From: Litorimonas sp964511495
GTDB taxonomy: Bacteria > Pseudomonadota > Alphaproteobacteria > Caulobacterales > Maricaulaceae
Assembly (NCBI GenBank): GCA_964511495.1
Contig: CAZEFT010000014.1
Location: forward strand, 21,575-85,574
Length of the DNA stretch: 64,000 bases
Direction of reading: 5' to 3'
Below the pieces are notes generated by a model, which was not told where the DNA came from, searched no databases, and saw only the letters and a list, made by a program, of their open reading frames with translations. The translations under genes were made by a program, and so were the position numbers. Every line of letters begins with the position of its first letter. The stretch's first letter is position 1. This document shows, in pieces, positions 17,157 through 24,806 of this stretch.

Positions 17157-18079
17157 TTCTTACTCACTTTCGCACCGCCCGCATCCAAGAGCGCACCAAT
17201 CCCGCCAACGGTCGCAGCCAGGCTCGATAATTCGGCCGGAACAATAACCGTTTTCTGGTTGGGCGAGTTCGCCAATTGACTAAAGGCTTTGACGTAGTCT
17301 TGTGCTACGAAATAATTCACGGCATTTACGTCACCTTTGGCAATCGCAACGCTGACCATTTCGGTCGCTTTGGCTTCAGCCTCGGCTTCGCGCTCACGGC
17401 CTTCAGCATCCAGAAAGGCAGCATCACGGCGACCTTCCGCTTCGCGAATAGCCGCTTCTTTTTCACCTTCGGCGCGTAAAATCTGACTTTGTTTCTGGCC
17501 TTCCGCCATCAGGATATCAGCCCGCTTTTCACGCTCAGCTTTCATCTGCTTATTCATGGCTTGTGTAATGTCAGCCGGTGGGGACAAGTCTTTAATTTCG
17601 ATCCGCGTAACTTTCGTGCCCCAAGGATCAGTGGCGCTATCGATGACGGTCAAAAGCTTCGCATTGATTTCATCACGGCGGGACAGAACTTCGTCCAAAT
17701 CCATCGAACCAACAACGGTCCGCACATTGGTCAAGCAGAGATTTTTAATGGCATTATCCAGATTATTAACCTCATAAGCCGCCTGTCGGGCATCAATTAC
17801 CTGAATAAAGACAACTGCATCGGCGGTGACCATAGCATTGTCTTTGGTAATCACGTCTTGAGACGGAATATCAATGACACGCTCGCGCATGTTCATTTGA
17901 TAACCGATCTTATCAACAAACGGGACAATGAAGGTCAGGCCCGGCTTGAGTGTTCGCGTATAGCGACCAAATCGCTCGACAGTGTATTCCATACCCTGAG
18001 GCACCGCCTTTACGGCCTTTAAGGTGATGAAAACAATAAAGGCGACGAGCGCGATGAGTAGAATTTGTCCGGTTGTCAT
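17153..18079 (-). CDS. SPFH/Band 7 (stomatin-like, QmcA-type) protein
   Basis: 308 residues. A single N-terminal membrane anchor (ILLIALVAFIVFITLKAV) precedes the Band 7 domain (VPQGMEYTVERFGRYTRTLK; RERVIDIPSQDVITKDNAMV). A long charged coiled coil follows (EREKRADILMAEGQKQSQIL, with repeats of AEGxxxAA), then a hydrophobic tail. Forms large oligomers at the inner membrane and works with the NfeD protein encoded next. Translation is coupled by a 4-bp overlap. Confidence 0.94.
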   Translation of the reverse strand: MTTGQILLIALVAFIVFITLKAVKAVPQGMEYTVERFGRYTRTLKPGLTFIVPFVDKIGYQMNMRERVIDIPSQDVITKDNAMVTADAVVFIQVIDARQAAYEVNNLDNAIKNLCLTNVRTVVGSMDLDEVLSRRDEINAKLLTVIDSATDPWGTKVTRIEIKDLSPPADITQAMNKQMKAEREKRADILMAEGQKQSQILRAEGEKEAAIREAEGRRDAAFLDAEGREREAEAEAKATEMVSVAIAKGDVNAVNYFVAQDYVKAFSQLANSPNQKTVIVPAELSSLAATVGGIGALLDAGGAKVSKK

Positions 18080-18118
18080 ATAATCCCCTTCTGACGTTTA
18101 TATATGTATGTGCAGGTC

Positions 18119-18607
18119 TTAGTTATTAAGAGCCTCCAGCATGTGCTCGGCGGAGCTCACTTTAAACTCGCCCGGTGCTTCAACAAATAAATGCTCCACG
18201 ACGCCGTCATTCACGACCATAGCGTAACGTTGAGAACGCTGGCCCATGCCGAAGCCTGTGCCGTCGAGTTCCAAACCAATGTCTTTGGTAAAGTCACCAT
18301 TACCATCAGCCAGCATGGCAACATTATTGCCAACTTCCTGCTGTTCGCCCCAAGCGCCCATGACGAACACATCATTGACGGATAAACAGGCAATTTCATC
18401 AATTCCGGCCGCTTTCAGATCACCCGCTTTTTCGACAAAGCCCGGTAAATGTTTGGCAGAACAGGTTGGTGTAAAGGCCCCCGGCACGGCGAAGAGAGCG
18501 ACTTTTTTCCCGGAAAAAATATCACCCGTCGATTTGGGCTCCGGGCCGTTTTCACCAAAGGTCATAAAGCTTGCTTTGGGTAAGGTGTCACCAATTTTGA
18601 TGCTCAT
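18119..18607 (-). CDS. Peroxiredoxin (Prx5/AhpE-like, 162 aa)
   Basis: Thiol peroxidase of the Prx5 group, reducing peroxides via the peroxidatic cysteine in PGAFTPTCSAKHLPGF (about residue 49). The Pro-Thr-x-x-Cys environment and the downstream RSQRYAMVVNDGVVEHLFVE are characteristic. A second Cys appears in IDEIACLSVNDVFVMGAW, not at the usual resolving position, so an external thiol reductant or glutaredoxin may be used. Monocistronic, cytosolic. Confidence 0.93.
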   Translation of the reverse strand: MSIKIGDTLPKASFMTFGENGPEPKSTGDIFSGKKVALFAVPGAFTPTCSAKHLPGFVEKAGDLKAAGIDEIACLSVNDVFVMGAWGEQQEVGNNVAMLADGNGDFTKDIGLELDGTGFGMGQRSQRYAMVVNDGVVEHLFVEAPGEFKVSSAEHMLEALNN

Positions 18608-18709
18608 AATTCTCTCTCTTATTTAAAATCTTGTCCCATAGATATGGGGGTGGTGCGCCGTTTTGGCAAGACAGGTTGAAAGGATTTCGAAAAACACCAT
18701 CTTAGGCTC

Positions 18710-19312
18710 ATGAGCAAAGACCCAACACCCAAGAGCGTAAAACAGCCAACATCATCAGATTATTTCGGCGGGCGGTTTCTTCTGGCAACACCCGCCATGG
18801 GTGACCCTCGTTTTAAAAACGCGCTGATTTATATCTGTTCCCATGACAGGAGCGGTGCGATGGGTATCACCATCAATAAATCCAAATCAGGCCTGCATCT
18901 CTCAGACCTTTTGGATCAGATTGGTGTCGAAGGCCAAATCAGAGTCGCAGACACACCCGTTTTAAACGGTGGGCCCGTTGATATTGACCGGGGGTTTGTT
19001 CTGCATTCTGCCGATTACTTCAAAGAAGAGACGAGCTTGAAACTGACAGAGACCCTTATGCTCACTTCCACCAAAGACATTTTAGAGGCGCTTGTGAAAG
19101 AGGAGGCTCCGAAAAAGGCGATGCTCGCCATTGGTTATTCGGGTTGGGGACCGGGGCAATTGGAAACTGAAATCAGTCAGAATGCTTGGTTGGTGTTGGA
19201 CGCTGATGAAACCATGATTTTTGATGAAAACCTCTCCGCCAAACGCGAACAGGCTTTTGACGTTTTGGGGATTTCCCCTGAAGCTTTATCCTTCATGGGT
19301 GGAAGAGCGTAA
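18710..19312 (+). CDS. YqgE/AlgH family protein
   Basis: 200 residues, cytosolic, matching the YqgE/AlgH fold: LLATPAMGDPRFKNALIYIC at the start, GAMGITINKS, VLNGGPVDIDRGFVLHS and GYSGWGPGQLETEISQNAWL, all near-invariant in the family. Molecular function is not established; AlgH was linked to alginate regulation in Pseudomonas. The start used is the first ATG of the frame. It ends 2 bp before the convergent GNAT gene. Confidence 0.93.
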   Translation: MSKDPTPKSVKQPTSSDYFGGRFLLATPAMGDPRFKNALIYICSHDRSGAMGITINKSKSGLHLSDLLDQIGVEGQIRVADTPVLNGGPVDIDRGFVLHSADYFKEETSLKLTETLMLTSTKDILEALVKEEAPKKAMLAIGYSGWGPGQLETEISQNAWLVLDADETMIFDENLSAKREQAFDVLGISPEALSFMGGRA

Positions 19313-19314
19313 GG

Positions 19315-19887
19315 TCAGTCCGAGCTTAGCTTGGCAAAGATCAGATGATCACGCCAGCATTTATCAATTTTCAAATACCCTCGGGCCACACCTTCGCGCA
19401 CGAAATTTTGTGACTCCAATACCGTAATGGAGGCCTGGTTATCGGGCTGAACCGCCGCCTCTATGCGGTGCAAGCCCAGCGTTTCAAACCCGAAACGTGT
19501 TACCGTGGCAACGGAACTACGGGCAAATCCATTACGGGCAAAACGCTGCCCGACCCAATATCCCAAACGCGCAGTTTGGGCACTTCCGCGTTCAATATGG
19601 GTCAGGTTACACGCCCCGACCAGGATTTCATCACGTCCATAGAAAATGTGGAAAGGATAGGCCTGCCCATTTTGCACGAGCTTTTTAAAGCGCGACAGCC
19701 GTGTGCGATAGGCAATGCGGTTTATCTGCGTATCGGACAGGCCCGGCTCCCATGGAGCCAGCCAGTCTTTATTCTCCCGCCGAAGCGTTGACCAAGCTTC
19801 GAAATCAGCCCAACGGGGGTGGCGCAATGTAATCGCGCCGCCTGTGGCTTGACCTTTCAACATCGTATGAATGGAAGCATGAGCCAT
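19315..19887 (-). CDS. GNAT acetyltransferase, RimJ/RimL-like
   Basis: 190 residues. The family pattern is clear: ITLRHPRWADFEAWSTLRRE at the start, the GxG acetyl-CoA loop in RLGYWVGQRFARNGFARSSV, and the LGLHRIEAAVQPDNQASITV signature of RimJ/RimL-type N-acetyltransferases. Substrate unknown; ribosomal or small-molecule N-termini are typical. It lies 15 bp downstream of surf1 and may be read with the oxidase operon. Confidence 0.88.
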   Translation of the reverse strand: MAHASIHTMLKGQATGGAITLRHPRWADFEAWSTLRRENKDWLAPWEPGLSDTQINRIAYRTRLSRFKKLVQNGQAYPFHIFYGRDEILVGACNLTHIERGSAQTARLGYWVGQRFARNGFARSSVATVTRFGFETLGLHRIEAAVQPDNQASITVLESQNFVREGVARGYLKIDKCWRDHLIFAKLSSD

Positions 19888-19902
19888 TGTGACGTCAATG
19901 CC

Positions 19903-20646
19903 CTATCGGAAGCTCAGTCGCCCGGCACGTTTATGCAGGATCAAATATATAATCAGAAAGATGAGCGCAAATGACCACCAAGTCAGCATGTAATCAAAAT
20001 GATTATTCGCAATTTCAGGACGTTGTACGGGCAAGTCAGACGCGTCGCCGCCCTCTACGTCGACAGAGTCAATGTAATAACCCTTAATCAAAGCCCCGTC
20101 TAAGCCGTCATACCAATTACCGAGTTGGTCAAAATGGAAATAGCGATTTCTGTCTTTACTCGCCTTTGACTTTACCCATGATTCGACGCGGCCCATAGAA
20201 TAGGCTTTGCGCACATAACCCGTATAGATTTGCGTGTCTGCCGCCGCCACCACAGCCTCGTAATCTGTGCGCGTATGGACATTGGCCTCCCCTAATTTTG
20301 CCAAAATGGTCACACCATTCCCTTTTAGAGGTTCTATGATATCCCAATAGACGCCGCCTCTTTGGGAGGAATAGAGTCGCCATGATTTCGCTCCTGCCAC
20401 CGGTGCGGCCATAAACTCGATACGACGAAAATCGACAGGATCTTTTTGTATAATAGCCCGTTCGAGCGCGGAGAGCGATTTGAGAGGCGGTGCCGTGACG
20501 GAAGCTTCGATCTCAGCGAGTAAAGCCGTCTTCCACTGCAAACGCTGATATTGCCAAAGCCCGAGACTGATCAGAATGGCCAAAGATATGAGCAAAACAA
20601 GGCTCAGCCCCGGCATAGGTCGGAATTGAAAAGAGCGTGATGTCAA
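19903..20646 (-). CDS. SURF1-family cytochrome oxidase assembly protein
   Basis: Aids heme a insertion into CoxI of aa3 oxidase. It has the two-helix SURF1 layout: an N-terminal anchor with the signature LISLGLWQYQRLQWK, a periplasmic domain (WDIIEPLKGNGVTILAKLGE), and a C-terminal anchor preceded by RPEIANNHFDYMLTWWSFAL. The 247-residue length is normal. It is the last recognisable oxidase gene of the operon, 4 bp after the DUF983 gene. The middle region diverges from better-known homologs, as is common for SURF1. Confidence 0.93.
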   Translation of the reverse strand: MTSRSFQFRPMPGLSLVLLISLAILISLGLWQYQRLQWKTALLAEIEASVTAPPLKSLSALERAIIQKDPVDFRRIEFMAAPVAGAKSWRLYSSQRGGVYWDIIEPLKGNGVTILAKLGEANVHTRTDYEAVVAAADTQIYTGYVRKAYSMGRVESWVKSKASKDRNRYFHFDQLGNWYDGLDGALIKGYYIDSVDVEGGDASDLPVQRPEIANNHFDYMLTWWSFALIFLIIYLILHKRAGRLSFR

Positions 20647-20650
20647 AGAT

Positions 20651-21085
20651 TTATCCCTCTTTCATATTGGTTGTTGGGTTGGAAGGACGGTCCGCATTTT
20701 GCGCGGCGCTCTGATTTTGACGAATTTGCGCATTGCGAATTTCGCGGGCCTTATTCACCCAAGCCAGATTGAACATAACACCGCGTAAAAGCCTCAAGAA
20801 AATGAGGCAGGATAGAATAATAATCGGTGTCCAAATCAGCAAGGTGAGCCATGTTGGAGCGTCAGTCAGTAATTGAAATGCCAAAGCCATAGGGACAATG
20901 AAAATTCCAACGATAAATATAACGAAAATAGCAGGGCCGTCTCCTGCGTCTTCATTGCGAAAATCTGCACCACAAGCTTCGCAACCTTCCCTAAATGTCA
21001 GAAAGCCTGCAAAGAGCAGGCCTTCACCACATTCCGGACATCGGCCTTTCAGGCCGCTTTCCATAGCGGGAGGACGTCGCGCCAT
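20651..21085 (-). CDS. DUF983 membrane protein
   Basis: 144 residues. It begins with a zinc-ribbon-like motif (GRCPECGEGLLF and CEACGADF, two CxxC pairs), then two transmembrane helices (AIFVIFIVGIFIVPMALAFQ, and LTLLIWTPIIILSCLIFLRL). DUF983 genes are regularly found between ctaE and surf1 in alphaproteobacteria and are presumed to assist oxidase assembly, without defined biochemistry. It lies 4 bp upstream of surf1 and 22 bp after ctaE. Confidence 0.9.
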   Translation of the reverse strand: MARRPPAMESGLKGRCPECGEGLLFAGFLTFREGCEACGADFRNEDAGDGPAIFVIFIVGIFIVPMALAFQLLTDAPTWLTLLIWTPIIILSCLIFLRLLRGVMFNLAWVNKAREIRNAQIRQNQSAAQNADRPSNPTTNMKEG

Positions 21086-21107
21086 TTACGCGCCGCCCAT
21101 TTAAACC

Positions 21108-22064
21108 TTAGGCACCTGTCGCAAAGACGACATAAACAAAAGCGAACAGGAACAACCAGACGACGTCAACAAAATGCCAATACCAAGCCGCAGCTTCGAG
21201 ACCGAAATGTTTATCAGCGCGTAAGCCACCTTTGAGCAAACGCCCCCAACAGACGAGCAAGAAGATCGCACCGATCAAAACGTGTAGACCGTGGAAGCCT
21301 GTTGAGAGGAAGAAGGCAGAACCATAAGCGTCATTGGCTAACCAAGGCTCATGTCCTTCCAAACGGTGGTCGAACAAGATCTTATATTCAATCGCCTGTA
21401 GGGCGATGAAGAAGAAGCCCAAAAAGACTGTCAGACCCAAGCCCCATTTAGCCGCTTTGCGATCACCATGGATCAAAGCATGGTGAGCCCACGTCACGGT
21501 TGTACCGGACAGTAAAAGAATAAGCGTGTTCATCAATGGCAAATGCCAAGGGTTCACGGATTCAACACCCGGCGCCATATTTGTGGCATATTCAGTCGCG
21601 TTTGGAAGAATATCAGTATTCCATTTCGCGCGCATCTCATGGAACAATCCTGTTTCGAAGAACATCCAGAACCACCCGACAAAGAACATGGCTTCCTGCA
21701 TGATGAACATAATCATGCCATAGCGCAGACCGATATCGACAACGGGTGTATGATCTCCCGCCGCAGACTCGCGTGCCACATCGCGCCACCAGCCAAACAT
21801 GACATAAGCCGCGAAAAAAGAGCCCGCTAAAAGAATGATCCATCCGCCGGAGACGGAGCCATCACCCACCAAGGTTGAGGTCCATGTATCCAAGCCCTTT
21901 GCAAAGAAAAACTCTGACATATTATTGTCACCGGTGCGGGGGGTTAGCCCCGCAAAAAAGACAACCATGCCAAGACCCCAAATCAGGGCTGCGATTCCTG
22001 AAAGGAAAGGCCAAGGGCTCGGTGGAATCAGATGATAGTCGTGTTCGACGGCATGTCCGGCCAT
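21108..22064 (-). CDS. ctaE: Cytochrome c oxidase subunit III
   Basis: Core subunit III of aa3 oxidase. About 318 residues from the ATG at 22064 (MAGHAVEHDYHLIPPSPWPF), which has AAGGGAT at good spacing; an ATG at 22097 is upstream but lacks a site. Seven transmembrane helices are visible. Family motifs: PPSPWPFLSG at the start, the VTWAHHALIHGDRKAAKWGL loop and GFHGLHVLIGAIFLLV with AAAWYWHFVDVVWLFLF at the end. It stabilises subunit I and shapes proton entry. Confidence 0.96.
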   Translation of the reverse strand: MAGHAVEHDYHLIPPSPWPFLSGIAALIWGLGMVVFFAGLTPRTGDNNMSEFFFAKGLDTWTSTLVGDGSVSGGWIILLAGSFFAAYVMFGWWRDVARESAAGDHTPVVDIGLRYGMIMFIMQEAMFFVGWFWMFFETGLFHEMRAKWNTDILPNATEYATNMAPGVESVNPWHLPLMNTLILLLSGTTVTWAHHALIHGDRKAAKWGLGLTVFLGFFFIALQAIEYKILFDHRLEGHEPWLANDAYGSAFFLSTGFHGLHVLIGAIFLLVCWGRLLKGGLRADKHFGLEAAAWYWHFVDVVWLFLFAFVYVVFATGA

Positions 22065-22246
22065 GATAATATCCCTTATGGATGATTCTCTGAACATCGC
22101 CCGTTATCGGGCGCAAATAGTTTGTACAGGCTATAAACAAGGGCGCGGCGCAAGACAATACGCTTCATCCTGTTTTATGGCTCAAATTACGTAGCCCAAT
22201 TGCCGCAGAAACGCTTTGATTTAACCTCTAAAGACCCCAATCAAAG

Positions 22247-22822
22247 CTAGTCGAGATCGATTTCGGCATTTGAGCCCGTGCTCTGCGCGGCGGCCTGAGC
22301 TTCGGCATCAGATTCAAAAAACGTGTAGCTTAATGTGATCTCTTTAATATCATCATTTCTGTCATCGTCATCCATTTGTGAGTCGACGAAAAACAGCACT
22401 GGTAGAGGCAATTCCTGCCCCGGTTGAATGGTTTGTTCTTCGAAACAAAAACAATCCGTTTTCACAAAATAAGGAGCGGCCTTAATCGGTGTGACATTGA
22501 AATTTGCAACGCCCACAATGGGCTTTGTGCCTTCATTTTTCACAGTGTAATAAGCCAGACCGGATTGACCCAATCGGATATCCATAGAGCGTTGATCCGG
22601 TTTGAATTGCCACGGCAACCCGCTGGCCACGTTGGAATCAAATTTGACAGTGACTTTGCGGTCAATCACTTCGGAAAAGTTTTCTTCCGCTTGTTGCGTT
22701 GTCCCGCCATAGCCGGTCACGCGACAAAATGTGTCGTAAAGCGGGTCAGAAGCAAAACCGAGCCCGAGCATAGCCACGCCTACACCCGCTAAGATCAACA
22801 TTGTTTTCTTATTGGCTTCCAT
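22247..22822 (-). CDS. ctaG: Cytochrome c oxidase assembly protein CtaG/Cox11
   Basis: Copper-delivery protein for the CuB site of CoxI. It is anchored by one N-terminal helix (TMLILAGVGVAMLGLGF), with its soluble domain in the periplasm. The signature LYDTFCRVTGYGGTTQ and the copper-binding VKTDCFCFEEQTIQPGQ (CxCFxEQ) are intact. 191 residues. It sits 39 bp downstream of the 54-residue gene in the oxidase operon. Confidence 0.96.
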   Translation of the reverse strand: MEANKKTMLILAGVGVAMLGLGFASDPLYDTFCRVTGYGGTTQQAEENFSEVIDRKVTVKFDSNVASGLPWQFKPDQRSMDIRLGQSGLAYYTVKNEGTKPIVGVANFNVTPIKAAPYFVKTDCFCFEEQTIQPGQELPLPVLFFVDSQMDDDDRNDDIKEITLSYTFFESDAEAQAAAQSTGSNAEIDLD

Positions 22823-22861
22823 TGTTCAGCCTATGCACTCTCTATAAATTTGAACTGCGAC

Positions 22862-23026
22862 CTATTGGGATTTCGGAATCTCTCCCGAAGACACCATGGT
22901 GATGAAAACAAACAACATAAAGGCCGCCAAAGCCAGTGCTATTGCCACATTGCGACGATTTCTCGCTTTTAACTCAGCCGCTGTCGGCTCGACAAATTTT
23001 GTCGGTTTCTCTCTATATTCCTGCAT
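22862..23026 (-). CDS. 54-residue single-helix membrane protein in the oxidase operon
   Basis: Short gene of 54 codons starting at the ATG at 23026. That ATG overlaps the ctaB stop as TAATG, a classic coupling arrangement. The product is MQEYREKPTKFVEPTAAELK, then RNRRNVAIALALAAFMLF and VFITMVSSGEIPKSQ: a charged cytosolic start and one transmembrane helix. Alphaproteobacterial cta operons carry a comparable tiny CoxF/CtaF-like gene between ctaB and ctaG; it is generally considered an assembly accessory, with no proven role. Position and helix support the call; sequence homology could not be tested. Confidence 0.8.
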   Translation of the reverse strand: MQEYREKPTKFVEPTAAELKARNRRNVAIALALAAFMLFVFITMVSSGEIPKSQ

Positions 23027-24018
23027 TACACAAACCCTCTCAACAGACCCTCAGCCGCCAGAACGCCGAAAATCGCAAATAAATAAATGATGGAATAGGC
23101 GAACAGATTACGGGCGGCCCGATCCCCTTTTTGAACGGCGTAAAGCGATGCTTCATCGGAAGCCGCGTCGCGCTCGCCGGCCCGAGACTGCCAGACCTTA
23201 AATGCCAAAGCCATAAAGCCGATATTTAAACCAATAGCGGCGACCGCATATAAACGCCCACCCAGCCCTGTGTATAAAGGCACCAGACAGACAGCAAAGA
23301 GGAGAACCGAATAGATAAAAATCTGTAAGCGTGTAGATTTCGCTCCGGCGACATTTGGCATCATCGGAATACCGACACGACCATAATCCCCTGTTTTATA
23401 AAGTGCCAATGCCCAGAAGTGAGGCGGTGTCCACATAAAGGTAATCATAAAGAGGATGACACTATCAAGCGTAATGTTCCCGGTGACAGCGGCATAACCA
23501 ATCATAGGCGGGAAAGCGCCGGCCGCCCCGCCAATAACGATATTTTGCGGCGTGGAGCGTTTGAGCCACATTGTATAAATCACAAGATAAAAGAAAATCG
23601 TAAAGGCCAGAAGCGCCGCCGCGACAATGTTGGATGCTACATAAAGCATCCAAACAGACGCGGCTGAAATAATAATACCAAAGCCAAGTGCATTGCGCGG
23701 ACGCATTTTGCCCTGTGGTAAAGGGCGTTTCTTGGTGCGGGACATTTGCGCATCAATGTCAGCATCATACCACATATTCAGCGCGCCTGACGCGCCTGCG
23801 CCTGCGGCGATACAAATGATAGACGCAATCGCCTTCCATAGGGGCATCACATCAGGCGCACAAACCAAGCCCGCCCATGCCGTGAAAACGACGAGGCTCA
23901 TAACACGGGGTTTCATCAAGGCGAAATAATCGCGCGGTTCGGCCAAACTTAAACCTGCGGCCTGCGCGACGGGCATATAGTCTTCCGGGGCTGTATCAGG
24001 GATACCCTGTTGGCTCAT
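23026..24018 (-). CDS. ctaB: Protoheme IX farnesyltransferase (heme O synthase)
   Basis: UbiA-type integral membrane prenyltransferase that makes heme O, precursor of heme a. Motifs: GALNMWYDADIDAQMSRT (first NxxxDxxxD-type motif, about residue 83) and the paired TPHFWALALYKTGDYGRVGI and VPLYTGLGG segments typical of CtaB. 330 residues, about nine helices. It is coupled on both sides: its start overlaps the CoxI-like gene as ATGA, and its stop overlaps the 54-residue gene. Confidence 0.95.
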   Translation of the reverse strand: MSQQGIPDTAPEDYMPVAQAAGLSLAEPRDYFALMKPRVMSLVVFTAWAGLVCAPDVMPLWKAIASIICIAAGAGASGALNMWYDADIDAQMSRTKKRPLPQGKMRPRNALGFGIIISAASVWMLYVASNIVAAALLAFTIFFYLVIYTMWLKRSTPQNIVIGGAAGAFPPMIGYAAVTGNITLDSVILFMITFMWTPPHFWALALYKTGDYGRVGIPMMPNVAGAKSTRLQIFIYSVLLFAVCLVPLYTGLGGRLYAVAAIGLNIGFMALAFKVWQSRAGERDAASDEASLYAVQKGDRAARNLFAYSIIYLFAIFGVLAAEGLLRGFV

Positions 24019-24776
24019 GACGGTTCACTCTTCTTTGGGGCGACTCTATCCCCTATCGGGCGCTTTTTCACAAGGGCTTCTATGATAACAATGAAAAATG
24101 CCGCAGCACTGATGAGACACAAGATGGCCCCAAGGGTCGATAATGTATTGAGCCAAGAGAATTGATCCGGCGCCTCATAATAGCGTCTGGGCATGCCCTG
24201 AAGTCCGATAAAATGTTGAGGAAGCAAAATTAAGCTCACACCAGTAAAGAATAATCCGAACTGAGAGACCGCTAAGCCTCTATGGCATTTATATTGCGTG
24301 AGCTTAGCGAACAGCCAGTAAAGCATGGCGAAAAGCAGAAACAGGCACGCGATTGTCAAAATATAATGAAAATGAGCCACAACATAATATGTGTCGTGGA
24401 AGGCCATACTCTGATCGAAATATGTTTGAAACATACGCGACCCTAAAATCGTCAATATTACGTTCAAGAAAACCATTACCACCAATCCAAATATCCAAAG
24501 ACGGGGAATTGAAAATTTCAAATCGATAGGACGACTACAAAATGCGGCGAAACGCGGCGATAATCGGCGAAGAAGCAAAAAAACACAAATAGCGAAGATG
24601 AGCAAAAGCGGAAGAAAAATTTCGGGATGACCAATAAACCAAATGAAGTGCTGAAACGCTATTGGGTCACCACCGGACGATGTCTCGAAAAACGTCTCTG
24701 GCTTGGACTGACAGCCACTCACAAGAAAAGCCGCCATCAATGAAGAGGCGGCTTTTATGAATTTAGTCAGAGCCAT
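24015..24776 (-). CDS. Truncated cytochrome oxidase subunit I-like lipoprotein
   Basis: 253 residues clearly derived from the CoxI family. It starts with a lipoprotein signal (lipobox VSGC, Cys22). Residues 35-65 align with helix VI of the CtaD encoded just upstream: GGDPIAFQHFIWFIGHPEIF, keeping the CuB-type His50 and Glu52 but replacing the cross-linked Tyr with Phe54. Residues 87-160 match helices IX-X: FHDTYYVVAHFHYIL keeps the magnesium-site His127-Asp128 and both heme ligands His135 and His137. LLPQHFIGLQGMPRRYY and following match helices XI-XII. Helices I-V and VII-VIII are missing, and with them the helix II heme a ligand, the His-His CuB pair and both proton channels. It cannot be a classical oxidase. 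The open frame and 4-bp overlap with ctaB argue against decay. It may be an assembly or heme-handling factor. Confidence 0.85.
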   Translation of the reverse strand: MALTKFIKAASSLMAAFLVSGCQSKPETFFETSSGGDPIAFQHFIWFIGHPEIFLPLLLIFAICVFLLLRRLSPRFAAFCSRPIDLKFSIPRLWIFGLVVMVFLNVILTILGSRMFQTYFDQSMAFHDTYYVVAHFHYILTIACLFLLFAMLYWLFAKLTQYKCHRGLAVSQFGLFFTGVSLILLPQHFIGLQGMPRRYYEAPDQFSWLNTLSTLGAILCLISAAAFFIVIIEALVKKRPIGDRVAPKKSEPS

Positions 24777-24806
24777 CTGCTCTTTCGTTTCTACGGGAAT
24801 GAGCCC

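Noticed and set aside
17489..18022. 177-codon plus-strand frame
   Set aside because: Antisense to the SPFH gene, without features of its own.
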